Part shown: positions 8,101 to 16,881 of the stretch, piece after piece | Layout of the letters: every line of letters begins with the position of its first letter | Numbering within the stretch: position 1 is the stretch's first letter | Virus record (IMG/VR): IMGVR_UViG_3300020165_000019 | Coordinates: 1-64,000 of that record | Length of the DNA: 64,000 bases | Strand: one strand, 5' to 3' | Source: a virus | Translations under genes and position numbers: made by a program | The notes under the pieces: model-generated | Seen by the model: the letters and a program-made list of their open reading frames with translations, nothing else | Database searches by the model: none | What the model was told of the DNA's origin: nothing

Positions 8101-8638
8101 AGGTTTAAGTCAGGCTGCTGCGAACGCTTATGACGGAGCCCTGGATGAAAACGGCGATGTTTTACAGGTCGGCTTAAATAGAGAAGAAGGGCATCCAATT
8201 TTAGATAAGCGCATTATCGACGGTTTTGGAGTCAAGTTTGCTGGTGATAAACTAGTGGTCACTTATCATAGTGAGGTTAACTTGAAAGAGGTTCACCCAA
8301 GAAATCAATTTGAAAATGAAATAGAGCGTAAGTTTGGTGACATTGTTAAGTTTTTAAAGAAAGAATATAAAAAAGTAACCAAAAGCTCTGTATCTCTTAC
8401 AGAAGTTGCTGATGCAGACGTAATAGTCCAATCTACCTCTAGAGTAAAATCTTGGGTGCAAGCCACAAAGCAGTATAAAATTGGTGGGCTAGATGAGGTA
8501 GAGTCAGTCAGAAAATCTTCAGAGAGAGATCAAGATAAGCCGTTTGAAAAAAGATTTAAGGATTTTTTGGAATTATCTTCGGACAAGAGACCGTCAAACG
8601 ACAAGTCTACCAAAAATCCAGATACGCCAGAGGCATAA
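8075..8638 (+). CDS. Unknown protein upstream of large terminase
   Basis: 187 aa, overlapping the preceding gene by 26 nt and ending directly before the terminase ATG. It looks like a mixed alpha/beta protein with a Lys/Asp-rich disordered C-terminus (from about residue 150). Position next to gp17 is that of the T4 small terminase gp16, but no HTH is visible and the sequence itself gives no support, so a small terminase or a head-tail accessory role are both open. Confidence 0.6.
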   Translation: MATVLEIVRGLSQAAANAYDGALDENGDVLQVGLNREEGHPILDKRIIDGFGVKFAGDKLVVTYHSEVNLKEVHPRNQFENEIERKFGDIVKFLKKEYKKVTKSSVSLTEVADADVIVQSTSRVKSWVQATKQYKIGGLDEVESVRKSSERDQDKPFEKRFKDFLELSSDKRPSNDKSTKNPDTPEA

Positions 8639-10210
8639 ATGTCACTCTCTAAACGAGAGATAATGGCGGAGATTGTCCGCTGCGGAAAAGACCCGGCTTA
8701 TTTTTGCAATACTTATGCAAAAATTTCACACCCTATGAAGGGTTTGATTAGTTTTGATTTATATGATTTTCAGAAAGATGCCCTTGAGGATTTTAAACGA
8801 AACAGGTTTAATGTAATCTTGAAGGCACGCCAGTTGGGTATTTCTACTACAGTGGCTGCCTATGTTTGTTGGATGATGCTTTTTCATAGGGATAAGAATG
8901 TTCTTGTCGTGGCCACTAAGTTGGGAACAGCTACTAATTTAGTAAAGAAAATAAAAGCAATTCACAGGCACCTACCCCAATGGCTAAAGATTGCATCCAT
9001 TAGCATTGATAATCGAACTTCTTTTGAATTGAGTAATGGCTCACAAGTTAAAGCATCATCGACATCTGGTGATGCAGGTCGATCAGAAGCTTTATCGTTG
9101 CTGGTTGTTGACGAGGCTGCGTTTGTGGAAGGGATGGAAGAACTTTGGGCTGGTTTATATCCTACTCTTTCTACGGGTGGTCGCTGTGTTGCTTTATCTA
9201 CACCTAATGGGGTTGGGAACTGGTTTCATAAAACTTATACTGAGGCTGAAGAGGATAAGAATGATTTTCACACAATCAAATTACCCTGGGACGTACATCC
9301 AGATCGAGATGAACAATGGTTTGAAAAAGAGACAAGAAATATGTCTCGGAGAGAAATTGCTCAAGAGTTAGAATGTAACTTTAATGCATCAGGGGAAACA
9401 GTTATTCATGGTGACGACCTCAAGTTAATGCTGGAGAGTTTGTTTGAACCTAAGAGACGCACAGGATTTGATAGAAACTATTGGATCTGGGACGAGCCCA
9501 AAGAAAACTCAGATTACTTATTGGTTGCCGATGTCGCCAGAGGTGATGGTACTGATTTTAGTGTAGCTCAGGTTTTTGATATAAAATCTATGACTCAAGT
9601 GGCTGAATACCAAGGTAAAATTACACCTGATATGTTTGCTCCACTGCTTTTTTCAATAGCTAGTGAATACAACAATGCACTATTAGTGATCGAAAATAAT
9701 TCATTGGGTATCGGGGTATTAAGTAGACTTAGGGATCTGGAGTATAAAAATTTATATTATAGTGTAAAATCTACTCATGAATATGTTGACGAATTAACTG
9801 CTGATGCTATTGGAGGTGTGCCAGGTTTTACAATGTCGATGAAAACTCGTCCGCTAGTGATAGCTAAGTTTGAAGAATTCATTAGAAATAAACTAATTAC
9901 TATTAATTCTATGCGATTAGCTAATGAAATAAAAACATTTGTATGGCACAATGGGAGACCGCAGGCTATGAGAAGTTATAATGACGATCTAGTTATAGCC
10001 ACTGCCATAGGGTGTTGGGTCAGGGATACAGCTTTAGTTACAAACAAAAGAGATATTGAGTATAAAAAGGCGATGTTATCCGGCATATCAGTTTCAAGCA
10101 CTACTTTGAATACTAAAATACATGGACAACACGGACACAGAGGACAGCCAACCACATTTAAAGGAACTGATGGAAGATCACATGATATGGGATGGATAAT
10201 AAAAGGATAA
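8639..10210 (+). CDS. Terminase large subunit (gp17-like)
   Basis: 523 aa packaging motor. The ATPase domain has a Walker A variant ARQLGIST (63-70) and Walker B LLVVDEAA (154-161). The C-terminal RNase H-like nuclease has its acidic residues in VADVARGDGTD (D298), VIENN (E352) and YNDDL (D449-D450). The protein cuts concatemeric DNA and pumps it into the prohead through the portal, which is encoded next. Length fits the T4-like family (gp17 is about 610 aa) on the short side. Confidence 0.94.
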   Translation: MSLSKREIMAEIVRCGKDPAYFCNTYAKISHPMKGLISFDLYDFQKDALEDFKRNRFNVILKARQLGISTTVAAYVCWMMLFHRDKNVLVVATKLGTATNLVKKIKAIHRHLPQWLKIASISIDNRTSFELSNGSQVKASSTSGDAGRSEALSLLVVDEAAFVEGMEELWAGLYPTLSTGGRCVALSTPNGVGNWFHKTYTEAEEDKNDFHTIKLPWDVHPDRDEQWFEKETRNMSRREIAQELECNFNASGETVIHGDDLKLMLESLFEPKRRTGFDRNYWIWDEPKENSDYLLVADVARGDGTDFSVAQVFDIKSMTQVAEYQGKITPDMFAPLLFSIASEYNNALLVIENNSLGIGVLSRLRDLEYKNLYYSVKSTHEYVDELTADAIGGVPGFTMSMKTRPLVIAKFEEFIRNKLITINSMRLANEIKTFVWHNGRPQAMRSYNDDLVIATAIGCWVRDTALVTNKRDIEYKKAMLSGISVSSTTLNTKIHGQHGHRGQPTTFKGTDGRSHDMGWIIKG

Positions 10211-10213
10211 AAA

Positions 10214-12121
10214 ATGAGCGATAACAATTCAAACAACAATAACAATAACCCTAGAAACGTACAGTCTTCGCTTTTCAAGAGACTGACAAGATTATTTAGC
10301 GGACCAATTGTAAACTATGATCGGCCATTACCAGCTAGCTCTAGAGGCTCTAGGGATGTTAAAAAGTATACGTTTAAAACTAATACAGGCAGAGAGTTTA
10401 AAAAGAATGAGTACTACAATCCTTTTACGGATTACAATAGCAAAGTCTTGCACGCAAGAAATAAACAGGTTAGGTACACCGATTTTGAACAAATGGAATA
10501 CATGCCGGAGATTGCCTCCGCTCTTGACGTTTACGCCGATGAAATAACCACATCTAATGCTTTGTCTGATTTGGTTAATATCGAGTGCCACAATCAAGAA
10601 ATCAAAGAAATAATCAAATTACTTTTGTATGGCGTCCTAAACATTGATTCAAATCTTTTTGGCTGGGCGAGAAGCATGTGTAAGTATGGTGATTACTATT
10701 TATACATTGACATTGACGATACTATGGGTATAACGAATGTCATCCCTCTACCAGTTAGGCAGGTTGAAAGAATAGAGGGCACGGACCCAACGAACCCAAA
10801 TTATATCCAATATTTCTGGGAAAATGCTGATGCTGGTAAAGGAGTTACCTTTGAGAATTGGCAAGTATCACATTTTCGTGTCCTAGGTAATGACAAATAT
10901 GTCCCATATGGAACGTCTGTACTAGAGCCATCTCGCCGAATTTGGCGACAGTTATCTTTATTGGAAGATGCGATGATGGCTTACCGTATTGTCAGATCAC
11001 CCGAGCGTCGTGTTTTCTATATTGATGTTGGGAACATCGCCGCTGAAGATGTGGAGCAATATATTGAGCGTGTCAAGACCCAGATGAAAAGAAACCAGAT
11101 TGTTGACGAAGATTCAGGGCGAGTTGATTTAAGATACAACGCTATGAGTATCGACGAAGATTATTATATACCAGTAAGAGGTGATAAGAATAGCACTAGA
11201 ATTGAAACAATCGCTGGCGGGCAATTTACAGGCGACATCGACGATGTTCAGTATCTTAGGGATAAACTGTTCTCTGCCTTAAAAGTTCCGAAAGCTTATT
11301 TGGCCCAATCCGACTCAATGGAGGATAAGACCACGTTAGCTCAAAAAGATATCAGATTTGCCAGAACAATTCAAAGACTTCAAAGAGTCGTTATTGCCGA
11401 ATTGGAAAAACTTTGTGTAGTTCATTTATTTTCTTTAGGGTTTAGAGACAAAGATTTGTTATCGTTTAAGTTATCTTTGAACAATCCTTCTAAGCTGGCT
11501 GAATTACAAGAATTGGAACATCTAAGAACTAAATTTGATATTGCTGGTAGCGCCACCGACGGGTACTTCTCCAAAAGATGGGTCTATAAGAATATATTCA
11601 AATTATCAGAAGAAGAAATACAGAGAATGCAGATAGAGCAATTCTCCGATGCAAAATTAAGCTCCATTATAGAACAAACTGGCGAAGCAGCAGCCGGCGG
11701 TGAAGGTGGCGGTGAAGGTGGACTTGATGATCTTCTAGGTGACGAAGGGGGTGATGACGCTGGAGATGATCTTCTGGGCGATACCGGAGATGAGGGCGAT
11801 GAGGATGAGGGTCCGCTTTTGGCACAACCTGGAGACGAGCCAGATGAACCAGCGCAACGAGATGACGGATACACTCCAGTTACCTCGACTAAATTTAAAC
11901 AAGGGGCAAGAAAAAGAAGTTATTTGTCATCTGTGGGAAACAATATTGCCTCATCCTCCGAAAGAAACCTATTTAAAGGGTGGAGCGGTGAAATGGGACC
12001 CCTCTCCAGGGGGATTGTTGGCGAAGCGTTAGATAAAGAAGAGAAACTTCTTCATGAAACCCAGCACGAAGTCAAACAACTAATAGAACAGTTGGAGCGA
12101 AAAAATGAAAAAGAGACATAA
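10214..12121 (+). CDS. Portal protein (gp20-like)
   Basis: 635 aa, directly after the terminase. Conserved gp20-type segments are the YCADEI-like VYADEITTSN region, the MCKYGDYYLYI strand, and the SPERRVFYIDVGN wing/stem region followed by KVPKAYLAQ. The N-terminus is Asn-rich. Residues from about 490 to 560 form a Gly/Asp/Glu-rich low-complexity linker before a short helical end, longer than usual for portals. The protein makes the dodecameric ring at the unique vertex, through which DNA enters. It overlaps the next gene by 17 nt. Confidence 0.9.
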   Translation: MSDNNSNNNNNNPRNVQSSLFKRLTRLFSGPIVNYDRPLPASSRGSRDVKKYTFKTNTGREFKKNEYYNPFTDYNSKVLHARNKQVRYTDFEQMEYMPEIASALDVYADEITTSNALSDLVNIECHNQEIKEIIKLLLYGVLNIDSNLFGWARSMCKYGDYYLYIDIDDTMGITNVIPLPVRQVERIEGTDPTNPNYIQYFWENADAGKGVTFENWQVSHFRVLGNDKYVPYGTSVLEPSRRIWRQLSLLEDAMMAYRIVRSPERRVFYIDVGNIAAEDVEQYIERVKTQMKRNQIVDEDSGRVDLRYNAMSIDEDYYIPVRGDKNSTRIETIAGGQFTGDIDDVQYLRDKLFSALKVPKAYLAQSDSMEDKTTLAQKDIRFARTIQRLQRVVIAELEKLCVVHLFSLGFRDKDLLSFKLSLNNPSKLAELQELEHLRTKFDIAGSATDGYFSKRWVYKNIFKLSEEEIQRMQIEQFSDAKLSSIIEQTGEAAAGGEGGGEGGLDDLLGDEGGDDAGDDLLGDTGDEGDEDEGPLLAQPGDEPDEPAQRDDGYTPVTSTKFKQGARKRSYLSSVGNNIASSSERNLFKGWSGEMGPLSRGIVGEALDKEEKLLHETQHEVKQLIEQLERKNEKET

Positions 12122-12929
12122 TAAAAAAAGAAACACAGCTTTTTTGTTTGAAATATTAGTTAGGGAGCTAACCAAGTCATTTGTGTCAAAAGACTCCGGC
12201 AGATCTTCCAGAATAAAGAAAATGTTTAAGGAGTCTTTTGGAGATCGTTCAATTCTTAAGAAAGAGTTAGATTGTTATAAGGCTTTAAGAGAGAAGTCTG
12301 GTCTTGATAAGTACACAGCAGAAAAGTTAGTATTTGAAACTAAAAGAGTCTACAACTCTTTGGATCAAGATGAAGTATTTCTAGAGCAATCTAAATTGAT
12401 CAAAAGAATAAACACGAACTTAGGTTCTGAAGTTTATAAAAACTTTGTTCCAAACTATAAAACGTATGCTACAATATCACAGATTTTTGGCGACAAGACG
12501 CCTGTAAAAAATCGTGTCTTGTTAGAGTCAGAAATCATAGATAATCTTGTGACCGAGGGCAAGAAGCAAGAAGACATGAAAACAGTTGATTCTTTGGTCG
12601 TTAGAACTTTTACAGACAATTTTAATAAAAAGTACGCTGGACTTCTTGAGTCCCAAAGAGAACTTCTAGAAAACTATATTGTGTCCTTCTTAGATAACGG
12701 AGTAGATTTTAAAATATTTTTGGTGGAACAATTGAATGTTATCAAAAGTAAAATTAAAGACTCACTAAAACTTGAAGAGGTTAAAAACGACAAAGACATG
12801 ATAGAAAGCACGAAGAAAACGCTATCTATAGTTGAAAATTTTGATGTCTCTTCGTTCGGCAAAAAAGACTTGATCAAAGTTCTGAAACTTCAAAACCTAG
12901 TGAACGAGTACAAAAAAGATGCCGATTAA
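12105..12929 (+). CDS. Unknown helical protein of the head operon
   Basis: 274 aa, Lys-rich and almost entirely helical, starting inside the end of the portal gene and ending 11 nt into the next gene. No motif is recognised. Position after the portal matches where T4-like phages carry prohead core genes (gp67, gp68), but the length and sequence do not clearly match, so a core or assembly role is only inferred. Confidence 0.6.
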   Translation: MKKRHNKKRNTAFLFEILVRELTKSFVSKDSGRSSRIKKMFKESFGDRSILKKELDCYKALREKSGLDKYTAEKLVFETKRVYNSLDQDEVFLEQSKLIKRINTNLGSEVYKNFVPNYKTYATISQIFGDKTPVKNRVLLESEIIDNLVTEGKKQEDMKTVDSLVVRTFTDNFNKKYAGLLESQRELLENYIVSFLDNGVDFKIFLVEQLNVIKSKIKDSLKLEEVKNDKDMIESTKKTLSIVENFDVSSFGKKDLIKVLKLQNLVNEYKKDAD

Positions 12930-13458
12930 GATTAAAATAGGGGACAATGCCAAAAACGAAAGTAAGCCCACCCAGGCCACAGTTGCGCTTAAGATAAGCA
13001 AAACACTCAATGGCAATCTCCTAATAAACGACCATAAACATATAGACATAGTTATTATGCCTAAAGAGAACAGAATAGTCACTATGCCTAAGCCATACGC
13101 TGAAATAGATACCTTTCAGACGCAGAAAGATTTTCTATATGCCATGTTTAAGGGCGGCGTCACTGAAAATTTGAGCCCCGAAGGCGGTCAAGCATTTGGC
13201 ATGATTGAGGCTAAATATCCGTCAGAGGCGGATGTGGATCCACTTCAAGCTGTCCTTTATCAAATTGAAAAATATATTCACGAATCTAAGGATGATGAAC
13301 TTGTGTATGATAATTATGATGCGAACATAGAGGACAATTTTGTTGACCCATCACCTGAAAAATCAACTGAATATGGTGAGGTCCCTCCATATGAAGACAC
13401 ACCAGAGGGCGCACAGACTGCTGTGTATTCTTACTATGGCCATGGGTACAGATATTAA
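12919..13458 (+). CDS. Unknown protein of the head operon
   Basis: 179 aa. The first ~60 residues are beta-rich (IKIGDN, ALKISKTLNGNLLI, IDIVIMPKENRIVTMPK) and the rest is helical, with an acidic Pro/Tyr-rich end. The segment QTQKDFLYAMFKGGV suggests a conserved binding helix. It is coupled to the preceding gene by an 11-nt overlap. Function unknown; a virion or assembly role is inferred from context. Confidence 0.6.
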   Translation: MPIKIKIGDNAKNESKPTQATVALKISKTLNGNLLINDHKHIDIVIMPKENRIVTMPKPYAEIDTFQTQKDFLYAMFKGGVTENLSPEGGQAFGMIEAKYPSEADVDPLQAVLYQIEKYIHESKDDELVYDNYDANIEDNFVDPSPEKSTEYGEVPPYEDTPEGAQTAVYSYYGHGYRY

Positions 13459-13470
13459 AGAAAGACAAAA

Positions 13471-13815
13471 ATGAATTTGTTGTTATTTATCCTTTGTTGT
13501 TACGGGTTAACACAAATATTAGTTTATTCGACATTATTCAAGAGTATTAGACCTGAACACCACTTCTTCCATTGCCCTATGTGTGTTGGCTTTTGGGTTG
13601 GAGTTGTTCTTATGCTCCTAAACCCATTTACAGAACTATTTACCTTTGATGTTTCTTTGGTAAACGTTTTACTGTTAGGTTGTTTATCATCCGGGACATC
13701 ATATGCGTTGTGTATGCTTATATCGGACGGAGGATTCCAACATGAATACCGAGTTAAAGGGAATGTGGACCCAAAAGTGGAGACTGAGACCCGTCGCAAG
13801 GTGTTGCAGGGGTAG
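13471..13815 (+). CDS. Small membrane protein, DUF1360-like
   Basis: 114 aa with three hydrophobic segments (about 2-20, 38-52, 62-88) and the sequence HCPMCVGFWVG between the first two, close to the CPxCLGxW signature of DUF1360 membrane proteins. The C-terminus is soluble and charged. Such genes recur in phage structural operons with no known role. An AAAGA site precedes the ATG. Confidence 0.55.
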   Translation: MNLLLFILCCYGLTQILVYSTLFKSIRPEHHFFHCPMCVGFWVGVVLMLLNPFTELFTFDVSLVNVLLLGCLSSGTSYALCMLISDGGFQHEYRVKGNVDPKVETETRRKVLQG

Positions 13816-13822
13816 TAGTATC

Positions 13823-13841
13823 GTGCGGGTAACGCCCGCAC
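13823..13841 (+). other. RNA hairpin in leader of the prohead protease gene
   Basis: GTGCGGG and CCCGCAC form a perfect 7-bp stem around the loop TAACG, ending eight nt before the protease start's AAGGAG site region. No U-tract follows, so it is not a standard terminator. It may protect or process the mRNA 5' end, or modulate translation. Confidence 0.5.
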
Positions 13842-13856
13842 TCTAAGGAGATAAAA

Positions 13857-14453
13857 ATGAATAAGAAATATGTGCTTCAAGAGTTTATGAATCTAGATTA
13901 TAGTGACGATCTTCTTACAGAGGAAGAGCGTGAGGGCAACCGAGCAGGCACCCATCTTATTGTTGCCGGCAAGATTCAGGCTGCTGACGCTAAAAACGGC
14001 AATGGTCGTATTTATCCTCGACCTATACTTGAACGAGAAGTTAAAAACTATGAGAAGCTAGTCAAAGAGGGCCGTGCAATCGGAGAATTAGATCACCCAG
14101 ACAGTTCAGTAGTAGAACTTAAGAATGCTAGCCACGTCATCACAGAAGTGTGGTGGAAAGGTAATGATGTCATGGGCAAAATGAAAATTCTGAATACACC
14201 TGCTGGACAAATAGCTCGCCAGCTTGTTGAGGGCGGCGTTCAGTTGGGTATTTCTAGTCGTGGGCTGGGGTCAACTCGCCAGGAAGGTGGCACCACGATG
14301 GTAGAAGATGATTTTCAGCTTTTATGTTTTGATCTAGTGTCAGAACCAAGCACAACCGGCGCTTTTCTTGTTGCTGAAGGACAAGAGGTTAAGACCCACC
14401 TGACAAAGGCTGATCGTATTAATCGTGCGCTCAATGACGTGTTGGGAGACTAA
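13857..14453 (+). CDS. Prohead core protease (gp21-like)
   Basis: 198 aa serine protease of the T4 gp21 type. GELDHP holds the catalytic His (H80), and GISSRG (131-136) holds the catalytic Ser; DLVSEPS follows further on. NGNGRIYPR (48-56) is also typical. The enzyme matures the prohead by cutting scaffold, capsid and internal proteins after L/I-x-E type sites. Its own N-terminus (YVLQEFMNLDY) resembles a capsid-targeting segment. It has a strong AAGGAG site and lies at the head of the scaffold-capsid block. Confidence 0.92.
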   Translation: MNKKYVLQEFMNLDYSDDLLTEEEREGNRAGTHLIVAGKIQAADAKNGNGRIYPRPILEREVKNYEKLVKEGRAIGELDHPDSSVVELKNASHVITEVWWKGNDVMGKMKILNTPAGQIARQLVEGGVQLGISSRGLGSTRQEGGTTMVEDDFQLLCFDLVSEPSTTGAFLVAEGQEVKTHLTKADRINRALNDVLGD

Positions 14454-14458
14454 GCAAA

Positions 14459-15718
14459 ATGGGAGCCGGTTTTGCATCTAGCGGCAGTGGTGGCCAGGGC
14501 TTTGCTATCAAACTTGAGGGCGATGGCGACACAAAGCTAGGAAATAGCGACGGTGACCTACATCAGTTCACCGGCAGCGTTGAGATGAACAATAACGTAT
14601 TTTTCCTAGCAAACGGACGTGTAGGTATTAACACTGATTCACCTGCTTATAAACTAGGTGTTGCTGGCAACGTTGGACTCAATGAATACATCTACCATAA
14701 TGGCGACGCTGATACATTTATGAGGTTTCAAGACGATTCGATAAATTTTCAAGCAGGTGGTGCTGATTTTATTACATTAACAGAAGCATCTCAAGATGAA
14801 GTTGTTATCAACGAGAACAGCACCGATATTGATTTTCGGGCAGAGAGCAACCACAATACTCATATGTTCTTCATTGATGGTGCCAATAGCCGAATTGGGA
14901 TTGGTACTAACTCAGCGCAATCTGTCATTCATATTGTTGACCCCTTTGATGCGTATTCAGGCGCTGAAAGGGATGCTGTCATGATTATGAAAAGCAAGAA
15001 AGAGACAGGGATCAAACTTATCGCTGACTCTGGTAACGACAATCCTGATGGCGAGGCTAACAATCCTTTTGTAGACTTTTACCAAGATGGGCAGTCTGAC
15101 ACATCGGGAAGAGGTCAGAGAAATGCTAGTATCGCTATGGAGGGCAATGCAGCTACGACATTCACTGGATCTTTGGCCAATTCTTTCTTTATGGATGCTC
15201 ACGTTCCAAACTCAGCCCACTCATCACGTCCACTCCAGTTAGCCAGTGATTCAATTAACGGCGGTCACGCTGCTCGTATCACTCTTGAGGGAACAAATGG
15301 GTATGTAGGTATCCATACATCCACTCCGGACTTTCCTTTGGAGGTTTCTGGAAATACAAGGGTTGCCGGAACAACCACATCTCAGTTTTATGTTACAAAT
15401 GTAGCCGAACAAGATCTTGGCAGTGGAACAAGTAGTACTTTAACCCTGGCCTCTGGTACTATGCTTCTAGACGCAGACTCAATTAATGGTATTGATATGG
15501 GCGGCATGGAGGTTCATGGGTTAGCAATTGCTCGTGGGGGAAACTCCGGCACAAGATTATCACTTATACTCAAGGGGTCTAGTAATAATGTGTTTATCTT
15601 ACCTTCGGGACTTATAAGCGGTTCCTTCGATAGTATTAATCCTGCTGCTGGCGTAACTTCATTAGAGTTTATGTGGATAAGCGAGGGAACACATCAAGCT
15701 TGGCATCAAGTTAAATAA
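14459..15718 (+). CDS. Fibre-like virion protein with trimeric-adhesin-type repeats
   Basis: 419 aa, Gly/Ser/Asn/Asp-rich and beta-structured. Repeated segments of the type GRVGIN, SRIGIG and GYVGIH, each followed by a short loop and a SP/TPxxxLxVxG strand, are typical of phage fibre and fibre-associated beta-prism repeats. It lies between the prohead protease and scaffold genes, away from the tail genes, so it may be a head fibre or decoration rather than a tail fibre (inference from position). No chaperone domain is visible at the C-terminus. Confidence 0.65.
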   Translation: MGAGFASSGSGGQGFAIKLEGDGDTKLGNSDGDLHQFTGSVEMNNNVFFLANGRVGINTDSPAYKLGVAGNVGLNEYIYHNGDADTFMRFQDDSINFQAGGADFITLTEASQDEVVINENSTDIDFRAESNHNTHMFFIDGANSRIGIGTNSAQSVIHIVDPFDAYSGAERDAVMIMKSKKETGIKLIADSGNDNPDGEANNPFVDFYQDGQSDTSGRGQRNASIAMEGNAATTFTGSLANSFFMDAHVPNSAHSSRPLQLASDSINGGHAARITLEGTNGYVGIHTSTPDFPLEVSGNTRVAGTTTSQFYVTNVAEQDLGSGTSSTLTLASGTMLLDADSINGIDMGGMEVHGLAIARGGNSGTRLSLILKGSSNNVFILPSGLISGSFDSINPAAGVTSLEFMWISEGTHQAWHQVK

Positions 15719-15730
15719 GAAAGGAAACAA

Positions 15731-16117
15731 ATGAAAAAATCGGAACTCAAAAATATTATTAAAGAATGTGTAAAAGAGGTTATCTTTGAGGAGGGTGTTC
15801 TTTCGGGCATCATCACAGAAGTGGCAAAAGGATTGCAAGCTCCTAGGCTAGTACAAGAGGCTACCAAAGTTAAAAATTCTAGATCTCATAGTGTCAGCCC
15901 TAACAGAGAAGTTTTGGCTTCGATTGCAAAAGATAACTACGCAGACGCAAAAAATAAATTTCAAAATCCGGAGTTGTTTGAGGGCACTAGACCCGCCCCT
16001 TCAGGAGATGGCAGAGGTCCACTCTCGGGGGTAGATCCAAACGACTCTGGAGTAGATTTAAACAATATACCAGGGATGTCTTCCTGGTCCTCATTGGCGA
16101 AAGGAACTAGGTCATGA
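15731..16117 (+). CDS. Small head-operon protein with capsid-targeting-like N-terminus
   Basis: 128 aa. The first 20 residues (MKKSELKNIIKECVKEVIFE) are the amphipathic K..L..II.E type shared by several proteins here. The remainder is basic then Gly/Pro/Asp-rich and probably unstructured, ending in GMSSWSSLAKGTRS. It is followed by the bS21 gene with a 4-nt overlap. Packaging into the prohead is inferred from the N-terminus and operon position. Confidence 0.6.
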   Translation: MKKSELKNIIKECVKEVIFEEGVLSGIITEVAKGLQAPRLVQEATKVKNSRSHSVSPNREVLASIAKDNYADAKNKFQNPELFEGTRPAPSGDGRGPLSGVDPNDSGVDLNNIPGMSSWSSLAKGTRS

Positions 16118-16395
16118 GAAATAGAGCTAACCAACAGAAGAACAAGGTGAGTGGTTTTGTTACTGTTCACGCTAACGAGTGCGGAGATAACGCCGACAGA
16201 ATGATACGCAAATTTATCAAAAAGGTGAAAAAAGAAGGTATCATAGACGAAGTTAGGGAACGAAGGTACTTTAAAAAGAAGACCACCGTTCGTGCTGAGC
16301 GTAAAAGAAACAAAAAAAGATTAGTGCAAAAAATAAATAAGCAAAGAGACGAACTATTTACTACAACGAAAACTCGTCTTAAAAGGAGAAAGTGA
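16114..16395 (+). CDS. rpsU: Phage-encoded ribosomal protein bS21
   Basis: 93 aa, strongly basic. The central 50 residues carry the bS21 pattern: a VTVHANE strand, then a helix ADRMIRKFIKKVKKEGIIDEVRERRYFKK, and KTTVRAERKRNKKR, corresponding to R-F-K-R ... G-(I)-E-V-R-x-R-x-(F/Y)-x-K-P-T-x-x-R-K-R in cellular bS21. bS21 contacts the anti-Shine-Dalgarno end of 16S rRNA in the small subunit; viral copies are known and are thought to bias initiation to phage mRNA. It sits among head genes and ends in an overlap with the next start (TGATG). The last ~25 residues extend beyond the usual 70-aa length. Confidence 0.8.
   Translation: MRNRANQQKNKVSGFVTVHANECGDNADRMIRKFIKKVKKEGIIDEVRERRYFKKKTTVRAERKRNKKRLVQKINKQRDELFTTTKTRLKRRK
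16354..16360 (+). promoter_or_regulatory. Candidate late promoter (ACTATTTA motif)
   Basis: CTATTTA, with a preceding A, lies 34 nt upstream of the ATG at 16395, inside the bS21 gene. The same motif and spacing occur before other virion genes in this window. Confidence 0.4.
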
Positions 16396-16811
16396 TGCCA
16401 ACTTACGGTGTATCAAGCAGCTACGTCAGACAAGCAGGTATAGGGAACGCTGCCTCATATCAGGTCTCAGGTAGGCCATATTTGACTGGAAATCTGGATA
16501 TAGACAACGGCGTTGAGGACAAGATTGTTTTTCCTGCGGTAACGAAAAGAATTGTAATTCAGAACATGGCAGACATCGACTTAAGGGTCCATTTTGCTAC
16601 CACGCACTCAACATCGGTCAATGGAACATCTTGCTTTTTTACATTACCGACGACAAAAGACAAGTTAGATATTGATGTAAAGTGTACAGAGATATATATC
16701 TCCAACCCCACTGGAAACAATGGCAAGTATGAACTGTACGCAGAACTCACCGGTATTTCTCCGGAGAATATGTTTGAACTTACAGGGTCCGGTATCTCTG
16801 GTGCCACATAA
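16395..16811 (+). CDS. Small beta-rich virion protein, capsid decoration candidate
   Basis: 138 aa from the ATG at 16395, preceded by AAGGAG; a GTG one codon earlier is less likely. Beta-rich sequence with PYLTGNL, KIVFPAVTKRIVIQN, LRVHF and a YELYAELTGI end, the shape of a single beta-sandwich domain. Located directly before scaffold and major capsid genes, so a decoration or head-associated role is inferred; no enzymatic motif. Confidence 0.6.
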   Translation: MPTYGVSSSYVRQAGIGNAASYQVSGRPYLTGNLDIDNGVEDKIVFPAVTKRIVIQNMADIDLRVHFATTHSTSVNGTSCFFTLPTTKDKLDIDVKCTEIYISNPTGNNGKYELYAELTGISPENMFELTGSGISGAT

Positions 16812-16840
16812 ATAATACGTTCGTTTAACTTATCGAGCTA

Positions 16841-16847
16841 CTATTTA
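16841..16847 (+). promoter_or_regulatory. Candidate late promoter before scaffold gene
   Basis: TACTATTTAC lies 35 nt upstream of the scaffold start in a 70-nt gap. It matches the motif before the sheath, tube and other virion genes. Confidence 0.5.
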
Positions 16848-16881
16848 CTTTTGATATTTACCATCTTTAAGGGGTATTAGC

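Noticed and set aside
10697-10703. CTATTTA inside the portal gene (also 13636, 53711, 56253, 49918)
   Set aside because: Chance occurrences expected in 64 kb; none stands at the usual distance before a virion gene start.
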